64,000 bases of DNA, from NCBI RefSeq assembly GCF_900148505.1, contig NZ_FRXO01000002.1:558001-622000 (forward strand), in the 5' to 3' direction. This DNA comes from Pseudoxanthobacter soli DSM 19599. GTDB lineage: Bacteria > Pseudomonadota > Alphaproteobacteria > Rhizobiales > Segnochrobactraceae. The notes under the pieces are model-generated. The model was not told where the DNA came from. It was given only the letters and a program-made list of their open reading frames with translations, and did no database searches. Both the position numbers and the translations under genes were made by a program. Positions 43,489 through 53,137 of the stretch are shown here, one piece after another (positions within the stretch are counted from its first letter, which is position 1; every line of letters starts with the position of its first letter).

Positions 43489-44984
43489 GAGGGGACGCCT
43501 GTGTGGGAAGGAAGCGAGGCCGGGACCGGGGCATCGGTAGACGGCGGGAGGTCGGGAAGAATGCGGTGGGCTTCCATCGCGACGATGCGGTCGCCGACCT
43601 CGAGGGCTTCCTCGTAGTCGCTGACGAACACCACGGTCGCGCGGTCCGCCGAGCGCGCGCGCAGCGCCGCGACGATGTCCTCGCGCGCGCCGACATCGAC
43701 GCCCTGGAACGGCTCGTCGAGCAGCAGCAGCCGCGCCGGTTCGGCATGCCAGCGCGCCAGCACCACCTTCTGCTGGTTGCCGCCGGAAAGCGCGGTCAGG
43801 GGGTCGCGGCCGTCGCGGGCCTTGATGCCGAAGCTGCGGATGGCCCGCGCCGCCACCTCCACCTCTTTCCTCGCCGGCAAAAGACCGCCGGGAGACCATT
43901 GCGGCAGGAAGGGAAATCCGACGGTGCCGGCGATCGAGGCGAACGGCACGCTCGACGGGAAGAACGAGGTCCGCCAACGGTCCTCGCCCGCATAGAACAC
44001 GCCGTCGCGGATCGAGCGGGCGGGGCTCACCGGGATCCAGCGGGCGCCGTCCAGCGTGATTTCACCCTCGACCAGCGGCCAGATGCCGAAGATCGCCCCG
44101 GCGAGCGTGGTCTTGCCCGCGCCGAGCGGGCCGGTGACCGCGACGATCTCGCCGCGCTCGATCTCGAGGTCGAACGGCCCGTCGCCACGCGGGAGCCGGG
44201 CGCCCCTGAGGGAGAAGAACGCGCGGCCGGTGCGCGCGACGGCGGTGCGCGAGACCCGCTTCACCGTCCGCCCGATCATCGCCTCCACCGCGGCATCGTG
44301 GTCGATGGGCGGCACGAATTCCGCGGCGACCGCACCGTCGCGCAGCACCACGACGCGGCTCGCCAGCCGCGACAGGTCGGGAAGCTTGTGGGAGATGTAG
44401 ATGATGGCGACGCCATCGTCGCGCAGCGCTTCGATCAGCGCGAACAGCCGCTCGGCTTCGGCCTTGGAAAGGCTCGCCGTCGGCTCGTCGAAGATCATCA
44501 CCTTCGGCTTGCGGGCGAGCGCCCGGGCGATGGCGATCAACTGGCGGTCCGCGAGCGACACCGTTTCGAGGCGGGCACGGAGATCGACGCCGAGGCCGAC
44601 CCGTGCCGCGCGCGCGGCCGCCTCCGCCCGCACCGCGCGGCCGGAGAGCACCAGCGGCGAGCGCCCCGTGCAATAGAGATCGATGAGCAGGTTGTCGGCG
44701 ACGCTGAGGGTGGGAACGCCGACATCGGCGATCGATTGGTGAACGGCGACGATGCCGGCCGCCTCCGCCGCCGCCGGGCCGTCGAACGCGACCTCCGCGC
44801 CATCGAGCGCGATGGTGCCGCCGTCCGCCGGCTGCACGCCGGAAATGATCTTCACCAGCGTGGACTTGCCGGCGCCGTTCGCCCCCATCAGCGCCAGGAT
44901 CTCTCCCGGACGGACGTCGAGGTCCACGCCCGCAAGCGCCCGCGTCGGGCCGTAATGCTTGGTGATGGTCCTGAGACGAAGCAC
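43485..44984 (-). CDS. Ribose-type ABC transporter ATPase (two nucleotide-binding domains)
   Basis: A 499-residue RbsA/MglA-like ATPase. The first domain (1-240) has Walker A GANGAGKST and Walker B VMIFDEPTASLSK; the signature region SLADRQLIAIARAL is degenerate. The second domain (250-490) has GPLGAGKTTL, the signature ALSGGNQQKVVLARW and LLLLDEPFQGVDVGARE. The start is a GTG with GAGG six bases upstream; upstream codons are open but unrelated. It is the first gene of the sugar operon. Confidence 0.93.
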   Translation of the reverse strand: MLRLRTITKHYGPTRALAGVDLDVRPGEILALMGANGAGKSTLVKIISGVQPADGGTIALDGAEVAFDGPAAAEAAGIVAVHQSIADVGVPTLSVADNLLIDLYCTGRSPLVLSGRAVRAEAAARAARVGLGVDLRARLETVSLADRQLIAIARALARKPKVMIFDEPTASLSKAEAERLFALIEALRDDGVAIIYISHKLPDLSRLASRVVVLRDGAVAAEFVPPIDHDAAVEAMIGRTVKRVSRTAVARTGRAFFSLRGARLPRGDGPFDLEIERGEIVAVTGPLGAGKTTLAGAIFGIWPLVEGEITLDGARWIPVSPARSIRDGVFYAGEDRWRTSFFPSSVPFASIAGTVGFPFLPQWSPGGLLPARKEVEVAARAIRSFGIKARDGRDPLTALSGGNQQKVVLARWHAEPARLLLLDEPFQGVDVGAREDIVAALRARSADRATVVFVSDYEEALEVGDRIVAMEAHRILPDLPPSTDAPVPASLPSHTGVPS

Positions 44985-45046
44985 GGTCAACCTCTGGCGG
45001 AAGCGTCGCGGGGCCATCCCGCGATGCCTGCCGATCCTAGAGGTGC

Positions 45047-45065
45047 GGCCTGCCCGAGGCAGGCC
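45047..45065. promoter_or_regulatory. Palindrome in the 5' leader of the sugar ABC operon
   Basis: GGCCTGCC-CGA-GGCAGGCC, a perfect 8 bp inverted repeat 63 bp upstream of the ATPase start. Directly upstream (45066-45100) the sequence is AT-rich (TAGTTTTTTAGTGGATTATGG on the reverse strand), a plausible promoter. An operator or a leader hairpin is equally possible. Confidence 0.45.
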
Positions 45066-45122
45066 ATAATCCACTAAAAAACTAGACTAAAGCGGATTGG
45101 TTTGGCGCCGCCGCGGCCCGAG

Positions 45123-45154
45123 AAAAAAGAAAGGGGCCCGCGCCGGGGCCCCTT
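45123..45154 (-). terminator. Intrinsic terminator of serA
   Basis: AAGGGGCCC pairs with GGGCCCCTT (9 bp, 6-base loop) 53 bp after the serA stop. On the reverse strand it is followed by TCTTTTTTCTC. Confidence 0.85.
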
Positions 45155-45206
45155 CCTGTCGTCGCTGTCCCGCCGGCAACAGCCGGTCAACGGGAGATCG
45201 ATGCCG

Positions 45207-46793
45207 TCAGAACGTCAGTTCCTTCACCTGGCGCACGAGCGGCAGGTTGCCGATGGTGGCGAGCACCTCGGCCGGGATCGGGCCGTCGACCTCGACGAGG
45301 CAGATGGCGTCCTGCCCCTGGGCGAGGCGGCCGAGATTGAAGGTCGCGATGTTGACGCCGGCGGTGCCGAGGGTGGTGCCGAGCGCGCCGATGAAGCCCG
45401 GCTTGTCCTCGTTGGTGACGTAGAGCATGTGCGGCGCGAGTTCGGCATCCATGTTGATGCCCTTGATCTGCGTCAGGCGTGGCTTGCCGTCCGAGAACAC
45501 CGTGCCGGCGACCGAACGCTCCTGGCGGTCGGTGACGACGGTGAGCTTGACGAGGCTTTCATGGGTGCCCTGCTGCTCGCGGCGCACCTCGTCCACCACG
45601 ATGCCGCGCTCGCGCGCGATCACCGGGGCGGAGACCATGTTGACGTCCTGCAGCAGCGGACGGAACAGGCCGGCGAGCGCAGCCGACGTCAGCGCCTTCA
45701 CGTTCATCCCCGCGACCGCGCCGATGAACTCGATGCGCACGGCCTTGAGGCTGGTCTCGGTGAGCTGGCCGGCGAAGGAACCGAGCTGCTCGGCGAGCTT
45801 GACGAACGGCACCAGCTTCGGCGCCTCTTCGGCCGAGATCGACGGCATGTTGAGGGCGTTGGTGACGGCGCCGGTCAGAAGATAGTCGGCGATCTGCTCG
45901 GCGACCTGCAGGGCGACATTTTCCTGGGCTTCCGAGGTGGCGGCGCCGAGATGCGGCGTGCAGACCAGGTTCTTCGCGCCGAACAGCACGTTTTCCTTGG
46001 CCGGCTCGACGGTGAACACGTCGAACGCGGCGCCGGCGACCTTGCCGGAATCGAGCGCGGCGCGCAGCGCCACCTCGTCCACCAGCCCGCCGCGGGCGCA
46101 GTTCACGATATAGACGCCGTCCTTCATCTTCTCGATCGCCGCGGCGTCGATGACGTTCTTCGTCTTCTCGGTCAGCGGGGTGTGGAGGGTGATGAAGTCC
46201 GCACGGGCGAACAGGGTGTCGAGATCGACCTTCTCCACGCCGAGATCGAGCGCGCGCTCGACCGACAGGAACGGATCGAACGCAATCACCTTCATCTTCA
46301 GGCCGAGGGCGCGGTCGGCGACGATGGAGCCGATATTGCCGCAGCCGATGATGCCGAGGGTCTTGGAGGTCAGCTCCACGCCCATGAAGCGGTTCTTCTC
46401 CCACTTGCCGGCCTGGGTGGAGACGTCGGCGGCGGGAATCTGGCGGGCGACCGCGAACAGCATCGCGATGGCGTGCTCGGCCGTCGTGATCGAGTTGCCG
46501 AAGGGCGTGTTCATCACGATGATGCCCTTGGCGGTCGCCGCCGGGATGTCGACATTGTCGACACCGATGCCGGCGCGGCCGATCACCTTGAGATTGCCGG
46601 CGGCGGCGATGATCTTGTCGGTCACCTTGCTGGCCGAGCGGATCGCAAGGCCGTCGAACTGGCCGATCACGGCGGCCAGCTTGTCCTTGTCCTTGCCGAG
46701 CTCAGGCTCGTAGGTGACGTCGATGCCGCGATCGGTGAAGATCTTCACGGCGGCGGGGGAGATCTGGTCGGAAATCAGAACCTTGGGGGCCAT
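45207..46793 (-). CDS. serA: D-3-phosphoglycerate dehydrogenase
   Basis: A 528-residue long-type PGDH. It oxidises 3-phosphoglycerate to 3-phosphohydroxypyruvate with NAD+, the first step of serine synthesis. Order: split substrate domain with VIGRAGIGVDNVDI; nucleotide site TLGIIGCGNIGSIVADRALGL; catalytic NCARGGLVDEVAL (Arg), Glu of DVFTVEPA, and PHLGAATSEAQ (His); then the allosteric-substrate-binding domain (about 320-440) and a C-terminal ACT domain (MLYVTNEDKPGFIGALG) that may sense serine. GAAGGA lies nine bases before the ATG at 46793; the ATG at 46802 is too close to it. It follows serC in the same operon. Confidence 0.96.
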   Translation of the reverse strand: MAPKVLISDQISPAAVKIFTDRGIDVTYEPELGKDKDKLAAVIGQFDGLAIRSASKVTDKIIAAAGNLKVIGRAGIGVDNVDIPAATAKGIIVMNTPFGNSITTAEHAIAMLFAVARQIPAADVSTQAGKWEKNRFMGVELTSKTLGIIGCGNIGSIVADRALGLKMKVIAFDPFLSVERALDLGVEKVDLDTLFARADFITLHTPLTEKTKNVIDAAAIEKMKDGVYIVNCARGGLVDEVALRAALDSGKVAGAAFDVFTVEPAKENVLFGAKNLVCTPHLGAATSEAQENVALQVAEQIADYLLTGAVTNALNMPSISAEEAPKLVPFVKLAEQLGSFAGQLTETSLKAVRIEFIGAVAGMNVKALTSAALAGLFRPLLQDVNMVSAPVIARERGIVVDEVRREQQGTHESLVKLTVVTDRQERSVAGTVFSDGKPRLTQIKGINMDAELAPHMLYVTNEDKPGFIGALGTTLGTAGVNIATFNLGRLAQGQDAICLVEVDGPIPAEVLATIGNLPLVRQVKELTF

Positions 46794-46876
46794 CGGCCGC
46801 ATTCCTTCGAAGGATGAGCTGGGGGCCGCCGCCTCTGGCGCGGGCATCATGCTCCGCGCGGGGCCGCCCCGCCTCG

Positions 46877-46899
46877 CCTCCCCCGGTCGCCGGGGGAGG
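46877..46899. other. Intercistronic hairpin between serC and serA
   Basis: CCTCCCCCGG pairs perfectly with CCGGGGGAGG around a 3-base loop, 36 bases past the serC stop. With no U-tract it may set the serC:serA transcript ratio rather than end transcription. Confidence 0.55.
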
Positions 46900-46935
46900 A
46901 ATGATGTCGTCTGGAAACGGGACGCGGACGCCGCG

Positions 46936-48111
46936 TCAGGCGGCGACGTCGAGCGCGGCCTTCTCGGCGGCGAACGCCCAGTCGAGCCACGGCAGCAGCG
47001 CCGCGACGTCGGCGGTCTCGACCGTCGAGCCGACCCAGATGCGCAGGCCCGCGGGGGCGTCGCGATAGGCGCCGATGTCGAACGCCACGCCTTCCTTGTC
47101 GAGCCGGCCGACCAGCGTCTTCGCGAAGGCGTCCTGGCCCTTGGCATCGAGCGCGGCGATCTTGGGATCGACGATCTTGAGGCAGACGCTGGTGTTGGAG
47201 CGCGTCGCCGGCTCCACCGCCAGGAAGTCGATCCACGGCGTCGCCTTCACCCAGGCGTCGACGGCCGCGAAGTTGCGGTCGGCGCGCGCGGTGAGGCCGC
47301 CGAGGCCACCTTCGGCCTTCGCCCAGTTCAGGGCGTCGAGATAGTCCTCGACGCACAGCATCGAGGGCGTGTTGATGGTCTCGCCGACGAAGATGCCTTC
47401 GTTGATCTTGCCCTTGGCGGTCAGGCGGAACACCTTCGGCAGCGGCCAGGCCGGCACGTAGGTCTCCAGCCGCTCGACGGCGCGGGGCGACAGGATCAGG
47501 ATGCCGTGGGCCGCCTCGCCGCCGAGCGCCTTCTGCCAGGAGAAGGTGACGACATCGAGCTTCGGCCAGTCGAGCACCTGGGCGAACGCCGCAGAGGTGG
47601 CGTCGCAGATGGTCAGGCCCTTGCGGTCGGCGGGAATGAAATCGGCGTTCGGCACGCGCACGCCCGAGGTGGTGCCGTTCCAGGTGAACACCACGTCGCG
47701 GTCGAAATCGATCTGGGCGAGATCCGGCAGTTCGCCGTAGGGCGCCTTGATGGTGCGGGCGTCGGCGAGCTTGAGCTGCTTCACCACGTCGGTGACCCAG
47801 CCTTCGCCGAACGATTCCCAGGCGACCATGTCGACGCCGCGGGCGCCGAGCAGCGACCAGAGGGCCATCTCGACGGCGCCGGTGTCGGACGCGGGAACGA
47901 TGCCGATGCGGTAATCGGCGGGAACCTCGAGCACCTCGCGGGTGAGATCGATGGCGGCCTTAAGCTTGGCCTTGCCGATCTTGGCGCGGTGCGAGCGGCC
48001 GATGGCGGCATCGCTCAGCGCTTCCAGCGTCCAACCGGGACGCTTGGCGCACGGGCCCGAAGAAAAATGGGGATTTGCCGGCTTCGTGGCCGGCTTGGCG
48101 AGAACGGTCAT
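46936..48111 (-). CDS. serC: Phosphoserine aminotransferase
   Basis: A 391-residue PLP enzyme of the alphaproteobacterial type (start [27 protein letters not shown]). It converts 3-phosphohydroxypyruvate and glutamate to phosphoserine and 2-oxoglutarate. The PLP Lys is in [33 protein letters not shown] and [18 protein letters not shown] are conserved. A structured leader precedes it. It is the first gene of serC-serA; a serB-type phosphatase is not in the window. Confidence 0.95.
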   Translation of the reverse strand: MTVLAKPATKPANPHFSSGPCAKRPGWTLEALSDAAIGRSHRAKIGKAKLKAAIDLTREVLEVPADYRIGIVPASDTGAVEMALWSLLGARGVDMVAWESFGEGWVTDVVKQLKLADARTIKAPYGELPDLAQIDFDRDVVFTWNGTTSGVRVPNADFIPADRKGLTICDATSAAFAQVLDWPKLDVVTFSWQKALGGEAAHGILILSPRAVERLETYVPAWPLPKVFRLTAKGKINEGIFVGETINTPSMLCVEDYLDALNWAKAEGGLGGLTARADRNFAAVDAWVKATPWIDFLAVEPATRSNTSVCLKIVDPKIAALDAKGQDAFAKTLVGRLDKEGVAFDIGAYRDAPAGLRIWVGSTVETADVAALLPWLDWAFAAEKAALDVAA

Positions 48112-48175
48112 CTGGCTACCCTTTCAGATAGGCGCCCCTCGGTGGGGAGGGGTGTCCCGCCGCCGCTGCTACTCC
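48112..48175 (-). ncRNA. Candidate serC-type leader RNA
   Basis: Directly upstream of the serC ATG the reverse strand reads a GC hairpin (CCCCTCCCCACCGAGGGG), then CTATCTGAAAGGGTAGCC, a second hairpin whose 3' arm holds the AAAGGG ribosome site. The serC motif is an established conserved RNA found just before serC in alphaproteobacteria with such hairpins overlapping the ribosome site. Assignment is by position and shape; the consensus was not aligned. Confidence 0.5.
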
Positions 48176-48307
48176 TGCGGCCCCGCCGGGTCAAGCGCGC
48201 CGCACACGACTAGCGCGCCGGCAATGCAGCCTCATGACGGTGTCGGGACGGGCGCAACACCGCGCCGCCGCTCGCGGATCGGGCGCGAACCGCGACATTC
48301 TGGCACA

Positions 48308-49054
48308 TCACTGGTCGAGCCGGTAGCGAAGCCCGATCCGCACCTCCTGGCGGGCGATGTCACGCGCCTCGCCGGGCCTCGGGCCGCCGGTCTTGATGTC
48401 GCCGAGGCCGAGATAGCGGTAGCCGGCATCGAGGCTCAGCGCCTCGGTCAGCCGCATCGCGACGCCGGCACTGCCCTGCCAGGCGAAGTTCCAGGCGTCG
48501 TTGGAGGCGATCGGCACGATCTGCCGGTTTCCGAGCGAGATGCCGCCGGAATCGAGGGAGAGGTGCGCCATGCCGATGCCGCCGCCGATCCAGGGCGTGA
48601 AGCGCCCGAAGGTCGGGAGGTCGATATAGGCGTTGGCGAGCACGGCGAGCGAATCGACGTCCGCCTCGGCCCGCAGGCGCCCGGCGCACGGCAGGCACGC
48701 GCGCGTCGCCTCCACCTGCCCCGGAAAGCCGTAATCGACCGTCAGGTCGGCCCGCAGCCACTGCGACCAGCGCAGCCCCGCGCCGAGGCCGAAGCTGCCG
48801 GCGGGCGCAGAGCTGGCGTCGACGCCCTGCGATTGCGCCCACGCGCTCGCGAGCGGGCTGCGCATCCTGACGCTGCCGATCTTCAGGAAGGAAACGCCGC
48901 CATCCATTCGCGCATAGAAGCCGAAATCGTCCGGCACTTCCGGCAGCATGTCCGCGGTGTGCTCGAGTTCGGGCGGCTCGCCGAGATCGCGCGCCGTCGC
49001 GGCCGCGGCCGGCAGGCAGGCGAGAAGGGCGAGGAAGAGGCGGGCAATACGCAT
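48308..49054 (-). CDS. Outer-membrane beta-barrel protein
   Basis: A 248-residue protein with signal peptide MRIARLFLALLACLPAAAATA. The mature part alternates hydrophobic strands (FYARMDGGVSFLKIG, WLRADLTVDYGFPG, NAYIDLPTFGRFTPWIGGGIGMAHL, AWQGSAGVAMRLTEALSLDAGYRYLGLGDI, VRIGLRYRL), an eight-strand OmpA/Omp25-like barrel that ends one residue after an Asp rather than with a terminal Phe. One Cys pair in ACLPCAG lies in a loop. It is typical of abundant rhizobial surface proteins; the function is unspecified. Confidence 0.8.
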   Translation of the reverse strand: MRIARLFLALLACLPAAAATARDLGEPPELEHTADMLPEVPDDFGFYARMDGGVSFLKIGSVRMRSPLASAWAQSQGVDASSAPAGSFGLGAGLRWSQWLRADLTVDYGFPGQVEATRACLPCAGRLRAEADVDSLAVLANAYIDLPTFGRFTPWIGGGIGMAHLSLDSGGISLGNRQIVPIASNDAWNFAWQGSAGVAMRLTEALSLDAGYRYLGLGDIKTGGPRPGEARDIARQEVRIGLRYRLDQ

Positions 49055-49191
49055 GCGGCAACGGTTCCGGCGAAGCGGGCGCAGGCGCGCGCCCCGCTCC
49101 ACTGTCGCCGGCAACCGTTAAGACCGCATTAACCGTGTTTGTTAACCACGGATATTAACCTCTTGCGGCCCGGTTCCTCCCGCGAGCCGCC

Positions 49192-50538
49192 TCACGCCGC
49201 CGCGCGGCCGACCGCGTCGACGATGTCGTCGACCACGCTCGCGAGCAGGCCCGCATCGTCCGCCTCGCCCATCACCCGAATCAGCGGCTCGGTGCCGGAG
49301 GGGCGGATGACCAGCCGGCCGCCGGCGCCGAGGCGGCCGGTGGCCTCGTCGATCACCGCCTGCACGGCGGGGCTTTCCAGCGGCTTGCCGCCCTGGATGC
49401 GCACGTTCTTGAGGATCTGCGGCACCGGCTCGAACCGGTGGCAGACCTCCGACACCCGCTTGCCGGTGCGCGCCACCACGGCCAGCACCTGCACCGCCGC
49501 GATCAGGCCATCGCCGGTGGTGGAATGGTCGGACAGCACGATGTGGCCGGATTGCTCGCCGCCGATGTTGAAGCCGCCGGCGCGCATCTGTTCGACCACG
49601 TAGCGGTCGCCGACGCGGGTGCGGACGAGATCGAGCCCGAGGCTGCGCAGATAGCGCTCGAGGCCGAGATTTGACATCACGGTCGCCACCACGCCGCCGC
49701 CGACGAGGGTGCCTTCCTCCTGCCAGGACTGGGCGATGACGGCGAGGAGCTGGTCGCCGTCGACGATGTGGCCGCGCTCGTCGACGATGATGACGCGGTC
49801 GGCGTCGCCGTCGAGGGCGATGCCGATATCGGCCCGCACCTCGCGCACCCGCTCGCACAGCGCCTCCGGGTCGGTGGAGCCGCAATGGTCGTTGATGTTG
49901 AAGCCGTCCGGCTTCACGCCGATCGGGATCACCTCGGCGCCGAGTTCCCACAAGGCGGTCGGCGCGACCTTGTAGGCGGCGCCGTTGGCGCAATCGAGCA
50001 CGATGCGGATGCCGTCGAGGCGCATGTCGCGCGGGGCGGTGCGCTTGACGAACTCGACATAGCGGTCGATGGCGCTGTCGACGCGGGTGTTGCGGCCGAG
50101 CGCGTGCGGCGGGGCGAGCCGCGGCGTGAGATCGGCGTCGAGCATCTCCTCGATCTCGGCTTCCAGCTCGTCCGAAAGCTTGAAACCGTCGGGGCCGAAG
50201 ATCTTGATGCCGTTGTCGTCGAACGGGTTGTGTGAGGCCGAGATCATCACGCCGACATCAGCGCGGAGCGAGCGCGTCAGCATCGCCACCGCCGGGGTCG
50301 GCACCGGGCCGGTCTGGAACACGTCGAGCCCGACCGAGGTGAAGCCCGCGACCAGCGCGGTCTCGATCATGTAGCCGGAGAGGCGGGTGTCCTTGCCGAT
50401 CACGGCACGGTGGCGGTGGCCGCCCCGGCTGAAGGCGAGCCCGGTCGCCATGCCGATCTTGAGGGCGACGTCGGGCGTGATCGGCCAGCGATTGGCCTTG
50501 CCGCGGATGCCGTCTGTGCCGAAATAGCGTTTCGTCAT
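49192..50538 (-). CDS. glmM: Phosphoglucosamine mutase
   Basis: A 448-residue enzyme converting glucosamine-6-phosphate to glucosamine-1-phosphate for UDP-GlcNAc, hence peptidoglycan and LPS. Start [16 protein letters not shown]; phosphoserine loop [16 protein letters not shown] near 102; metal loop [14 protein letters not shown]; sugar loop [19 protein letters not shown]; phosphate loop [16 protein letters not shown] lies six bases before the ATG. The usual neighbours ftsH and folP are absent. Confidence 0.96.
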   Translation of the reverse strand: MTKRYFGTDGIRGKANRWPITPDVALKIGMATGLAFSRGGHRHRAVIGKDTRLSGYMIETALVAGFTSVGLDVFQTGPVPTPAVAMLTRSLRADVGVMISASHNPFDDNGIKIFGPDGFKLSDELEAEIEEMLDADLTPRLAPPHALGRNTRVDSAIDRYVEFVKRTAPRDMRLDGIRIVLDCANGAAYKVAPTALWELGAEVIPIGVKPDGFNINDHCGSTDPEALCERVREVRADIGIALDGDADRVIIVDERGHIVDGDQLLAVIAQSWQEEGTLVGGGVVATVMSNLGLERYLRSLGLDLVRTRVGDRYVVEQMRAGGFNIGGEQSGHIVLSDHSTTGDGLIAAVQVLAVVARTGKRVSEVCHRFEPVPQILKNVRIQGGKPLESPAVQAVIDEATGRLGAGGRLVIRPSGTEPLIRVMGEADDAGLLASVVDDIVDAVGRAAA

Positions 50539-50991
50539 TCCAAACCTCGCGCCGGTGCCGCGCGCCCGCATGCCCTGCGGCCGTCGCGCGCCGGCCTCGT
50601 CAACCGGAAGGCCCCTGCCCTCGCGGACGGAGACCGATGCCCTCGCGGGCGGAAAACCCGTCCCCGCCGGCCAGACAACCCACGCCCGCCGGGCGGGCGG
50701 AGGCCCGCACAATCGGCAACAAATACGTCCATCGCGGCAGGCCGCACCAGCCGCACGGCATCAATTTGTGTGTATGTGTGTTGCAAGCCGGCTGCGGACA
50801 TGGCGCATATCGCCTTCGAAGCGATCCGGACGACGCGGAGAAGCTCAGGCCGGTGACACGGACGCGCACAGGGAAAGGCCGTCGTGCGGACAGGACATCG
50901 CCCGGGGCCGCGCGCGACCGCCGCGAACGGCGCGCGTCGAAGACGATCCTCAGCGCAACGCCCGACACCCCGTATCGCTGACCGCGTATCC
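50539..50991. other. Divergent gap between glmM and the HAD gene
   Basis: 453 bp. Near 50765-50785 lies an alternating TG run (TTGTGTGTATGTGTGTTGC), unusual in this genome. Otherwise GC-rich with no palindrome or gene that I can support. Promoters of both divergent genes should be here. Confidence 0.4.
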
Positions 50992-51747
50992 ATGACCAAG
51001 AAGACTGCCAAGACAACCGCCAAGGCAACCGCCATGACGAAGAGCTCCGCGACCATCACCACCATCGGCCTCGATGCGGACGACACGCTCTGGCACAACG
51101 AGACCGTGTTCCATTTCACCGAGGGCCGCTTCAAGGACCTGCTCGCGCCCTATGCGGCGCCGGAGGCACTGACCGAGCACCTGATCGCGGTGGAGCGGCG
51201 CAATCTCCGGCGCTACGGCTACGGTATCAAGGGCTTCACCCTGTCGATGCTGGAGACGGCGCTGGAGATCACCGACCACCGCCTGCCGGCCTCCGCCGTG
51301 GCGTCGATCCTGGAATTCGGCCGCGACATGCTCGACCATCCGGTGGAGCCGCTCGACGGCGTCGCCGAGACCCTCGCCGCCCTCGCCGCGGACTATCGCC
51401 TCGTGCTGATCACCAAGGGCGACCTGATGGACCAGGAGCAGAAGCTCGCCCGCTCCGGCCTCGGCGATCATTTTTCCGGCGTCGAGATCGTCAGCGAGAA
51501 GACGGCCGAGACCTATCGCCGGGTGTTCGCCCGCCACGGCACCGCCGCTGGGGAAGGCGCGATGGTCGGCAACTCGCTGCGCTCGGACGTGATCCCCGCG
51601 CTGGAAGCCGGCCATTTCGGCATCCACATCCCCTACCCGCTGGTGTGGGCGCTGGAACACGCCGAGCCCCCCGCCGCCTCGCCGTTCTTCGCGAAACTCG
51701 ACGCCATCGCGGAGCTGCCGGGGTGGCTGACGGGGCGGAGGGGGTGA
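50992..51747 (+). CDS. HAD-family hydrolase
   Basis: A 251-residue haloacid dehalogenase-type phosphatase. Motif I is LDADDTLWH (nucleophile Asp28, acid/base Asp30), motif II LVLITKG, motif III the Lys of VSEKTAETYRRVF and motif IV MVGNSLRSDVIPALEAG. The helical cap lies between 40 and 110. The N-terminal KKTAKTTAKATAMTK is low complexity, and an internal ATG at codon 15 is a possible start. The substrate is unknown. A decayed copy of its last 60 codons lies at 63119-63318. Confidence 0.88.
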   Translation: MTKKTAKTTAKATAMTKSSATITTIGLDADDTLWHNETVFHFTEGRFKDLLAPYAAPEALTEHLIAVERRNLRRYGYGIKGFTLSMLETALEITDHRLPASAVASILEFGRDMLDHPVEPLDGVAETLAALAADYRLVLITKGDLMDQEQKLARSGLGDHFSGVEIVSEKTAETYRRVFARHGTAAGEGAMVGNSLRSDVIPALEAGHFGIHIPYPLVWALEHAEPPAASPFFAKLDAIAELPGWLTGRRG

Positions 51748-51999
51748 CGGATTTCCGGACCCAGACGAAAACGGCCAATCGGGGTCCCGTCTCGCCCCTG
51801 CGATCGCGACAGCCTCCATCGGATGCCGGGGCATGGCGATCCCGGTCGCGGATCGCGAGCTCGCTTGCACGCCGCGCCCGTGCTTTCTGCCTATCGAGGC
51901 ATCACTCGCCGCCAAAACTGCAGCTTATTCATTCTTAAGGCGCCGCCTGCGCCGCGTTAGTCTTCCCTGCGGGGAGGCTCGCAGCGAAAGAGGACGAAG

Positions 52000-52929
52000 G
52001 TGCGCCATTTCGATAGCGATACGCTGGCCGCGCTGGTCGCGGTCGCGGATTTCGGCAGCTTCACCGCCGCCGCCGAGCATCTCGGCAAGACGCAGGCGGC
52101 GGTCAGCATGGCGGTGGCGCGCCTGGAGGAGCGGCTCGGCAAGAAGCTGTTCGAGCGCGGCCACCGGCGGGTCACTGCCACCGTCACCGGCGAATGCCTG
52201 ATCGGCTATGCCCGGCAGATCCAGACGATCGAGGCCGAGGCGCTGGAGGCGGTCGCCGACCGCGTGACGGAGAGCCGGGTCCGCCTCGGCATGCCCGACG
52301 ATTTCGTCGGCTCGATCGGCGAGGCGCTGCTGCACCGCTTCAGTCCGCAGAATCGCGCGCTCTACATCGACCTCACCTGCGACTTCTCGCGCAAACTGCG
52401 GCTGATGATGAACAACGGCGAACTCGACGTCGCCATTGTCACCCAGGCGCCGGAGGACCCGCCGGATTCGGTGTTCCGCTACGAGCGGCAGGTCTGGTGT
52501 ACCGGCCCCAACGGCCATCCGGAGGACGAGGAGGTGCTGCGCCTCGCCATGTTCTCCGACGACTGCTCGGCCCGCCCGCGCGTGTTCGCCACGCTGGACC
52601 GCGCCGAGCGCCCCTGGCGGCTCGCCCACACCTCCTCCCATGTCAGCGGCATCCATCTCGCCGTCGCCTCCGGCAGCATGCTGACCGTGCTGCCGGAATC
52701 CGCGGTGCCGGCGGGATGGCGCTGCCTCGGCGAGGCGGACGGTCTGCCCGCTTTGCCGGCTCTGCCGCTGGTGCTGCTGGTCAGCCGCAGCGAGCGCCTC
52801 GCCGCCCGCCAGCTCGCCGCCTTCCTGCGCCGCGAATTCGCCCGCGCCCGCGAGCCGGGCGTCGAAACCGTCGGCTGGATCGAGGGCGCGGAGCGGGACA
52901 CGCCGGCCAGAAATAAAGCGGGCTTATGA
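52000..52929 (+). CDS. LysR-family regulator of the TRAP/aminotransferase cluster
   Basis: A 309-residue LysR regulator. Winged helix 1-62 (TLAALVAVADFGSFTAAAEHLGKTQAAVSMAVARLEERLGK with the recognition helix in its middle); effector domain 90-290 (VRLGMPDDFVGSI, LDVAIVTQAP, SGSMLTVLPESAVP). The start is a GTG with AGAGGA upstream. It sits directly before the dctP-dctQ-dctM, aminotransferase, SDR, MFS series on the same strand with a 208 bp gap that contains a dyad, so control of that cluster is likely. The inducer is presumably the transported compound. Confidence 0.9.
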   Translation: MRHFDSDTLAALVAVADFGSFTAAAEHLGKTQAAVSMAVARLEERLGKKLFERGHRRVTATVTGECLIGYARQIQTIEAEALEAVADRVTESRVRLGMPDDFVGSIGEALLHRFSPQNRALYIDLTCDFSRKLRLMMNNGELDVAIVTQAPEDPPDSVFRYERQVWCTGPNGHPEDEEVLRLAMFSDDCSARPRVFATLDRAERPWRLAHTSSHVSGIHLAVASGSMLTVLPESAVPAGWRCLGEADGLPALPALPLVLLVSRSERLAARQLAAFLRREFARAREPGVETVGWIEGAERDTPARNKAGL

Positions 52930-52938
52930 AGGCATAAG
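52923..52938. promoter_or_regulatory. Dyad at the lysR end, upstream of dctP
   Basis: CTTATG-AAGG-CATAAG, a perfect 6+6 bp inverted repeat that overlaps the lysR stop codon and lies about 200 bp upstream of dctP. AT-containing dyads of about this length are typical LysR-type sites. Binding is inferred. Confidence 0.45.
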
Positions 52939-53137
52939 AACTTGTTGCCCGGCCTTGTCCTACCGGCGATTGACGCTGTCGGCACCGCAGGATCACACTG
53001 TCACCAACTCGTCATCGAGGGCTGTCTTCGGCGGCAATAGAACGCCACGTTCGGCATGCCCATCGGATAGAACGATTCCCGGGCGGAAACTCCGAAGGTT
53101 CATCTGATTTCAGCGGGTGCGACATCTGGAGACGACT

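Noticed and set aside
46877-46899. serC-serA hairpin as a full terminator
   Set aside because: No U-tract and the two genes belong to one pathway in the usual operon order, so it is listed as an intercistronic hairpin only.
53050-53125. Possible very old copy of the dispersed repeat upstream of dctP (CATCGGATAGAACGATTCCC)
   Set aside because: Only short scattered words agree; neither palindrome nor the link sequence is present.
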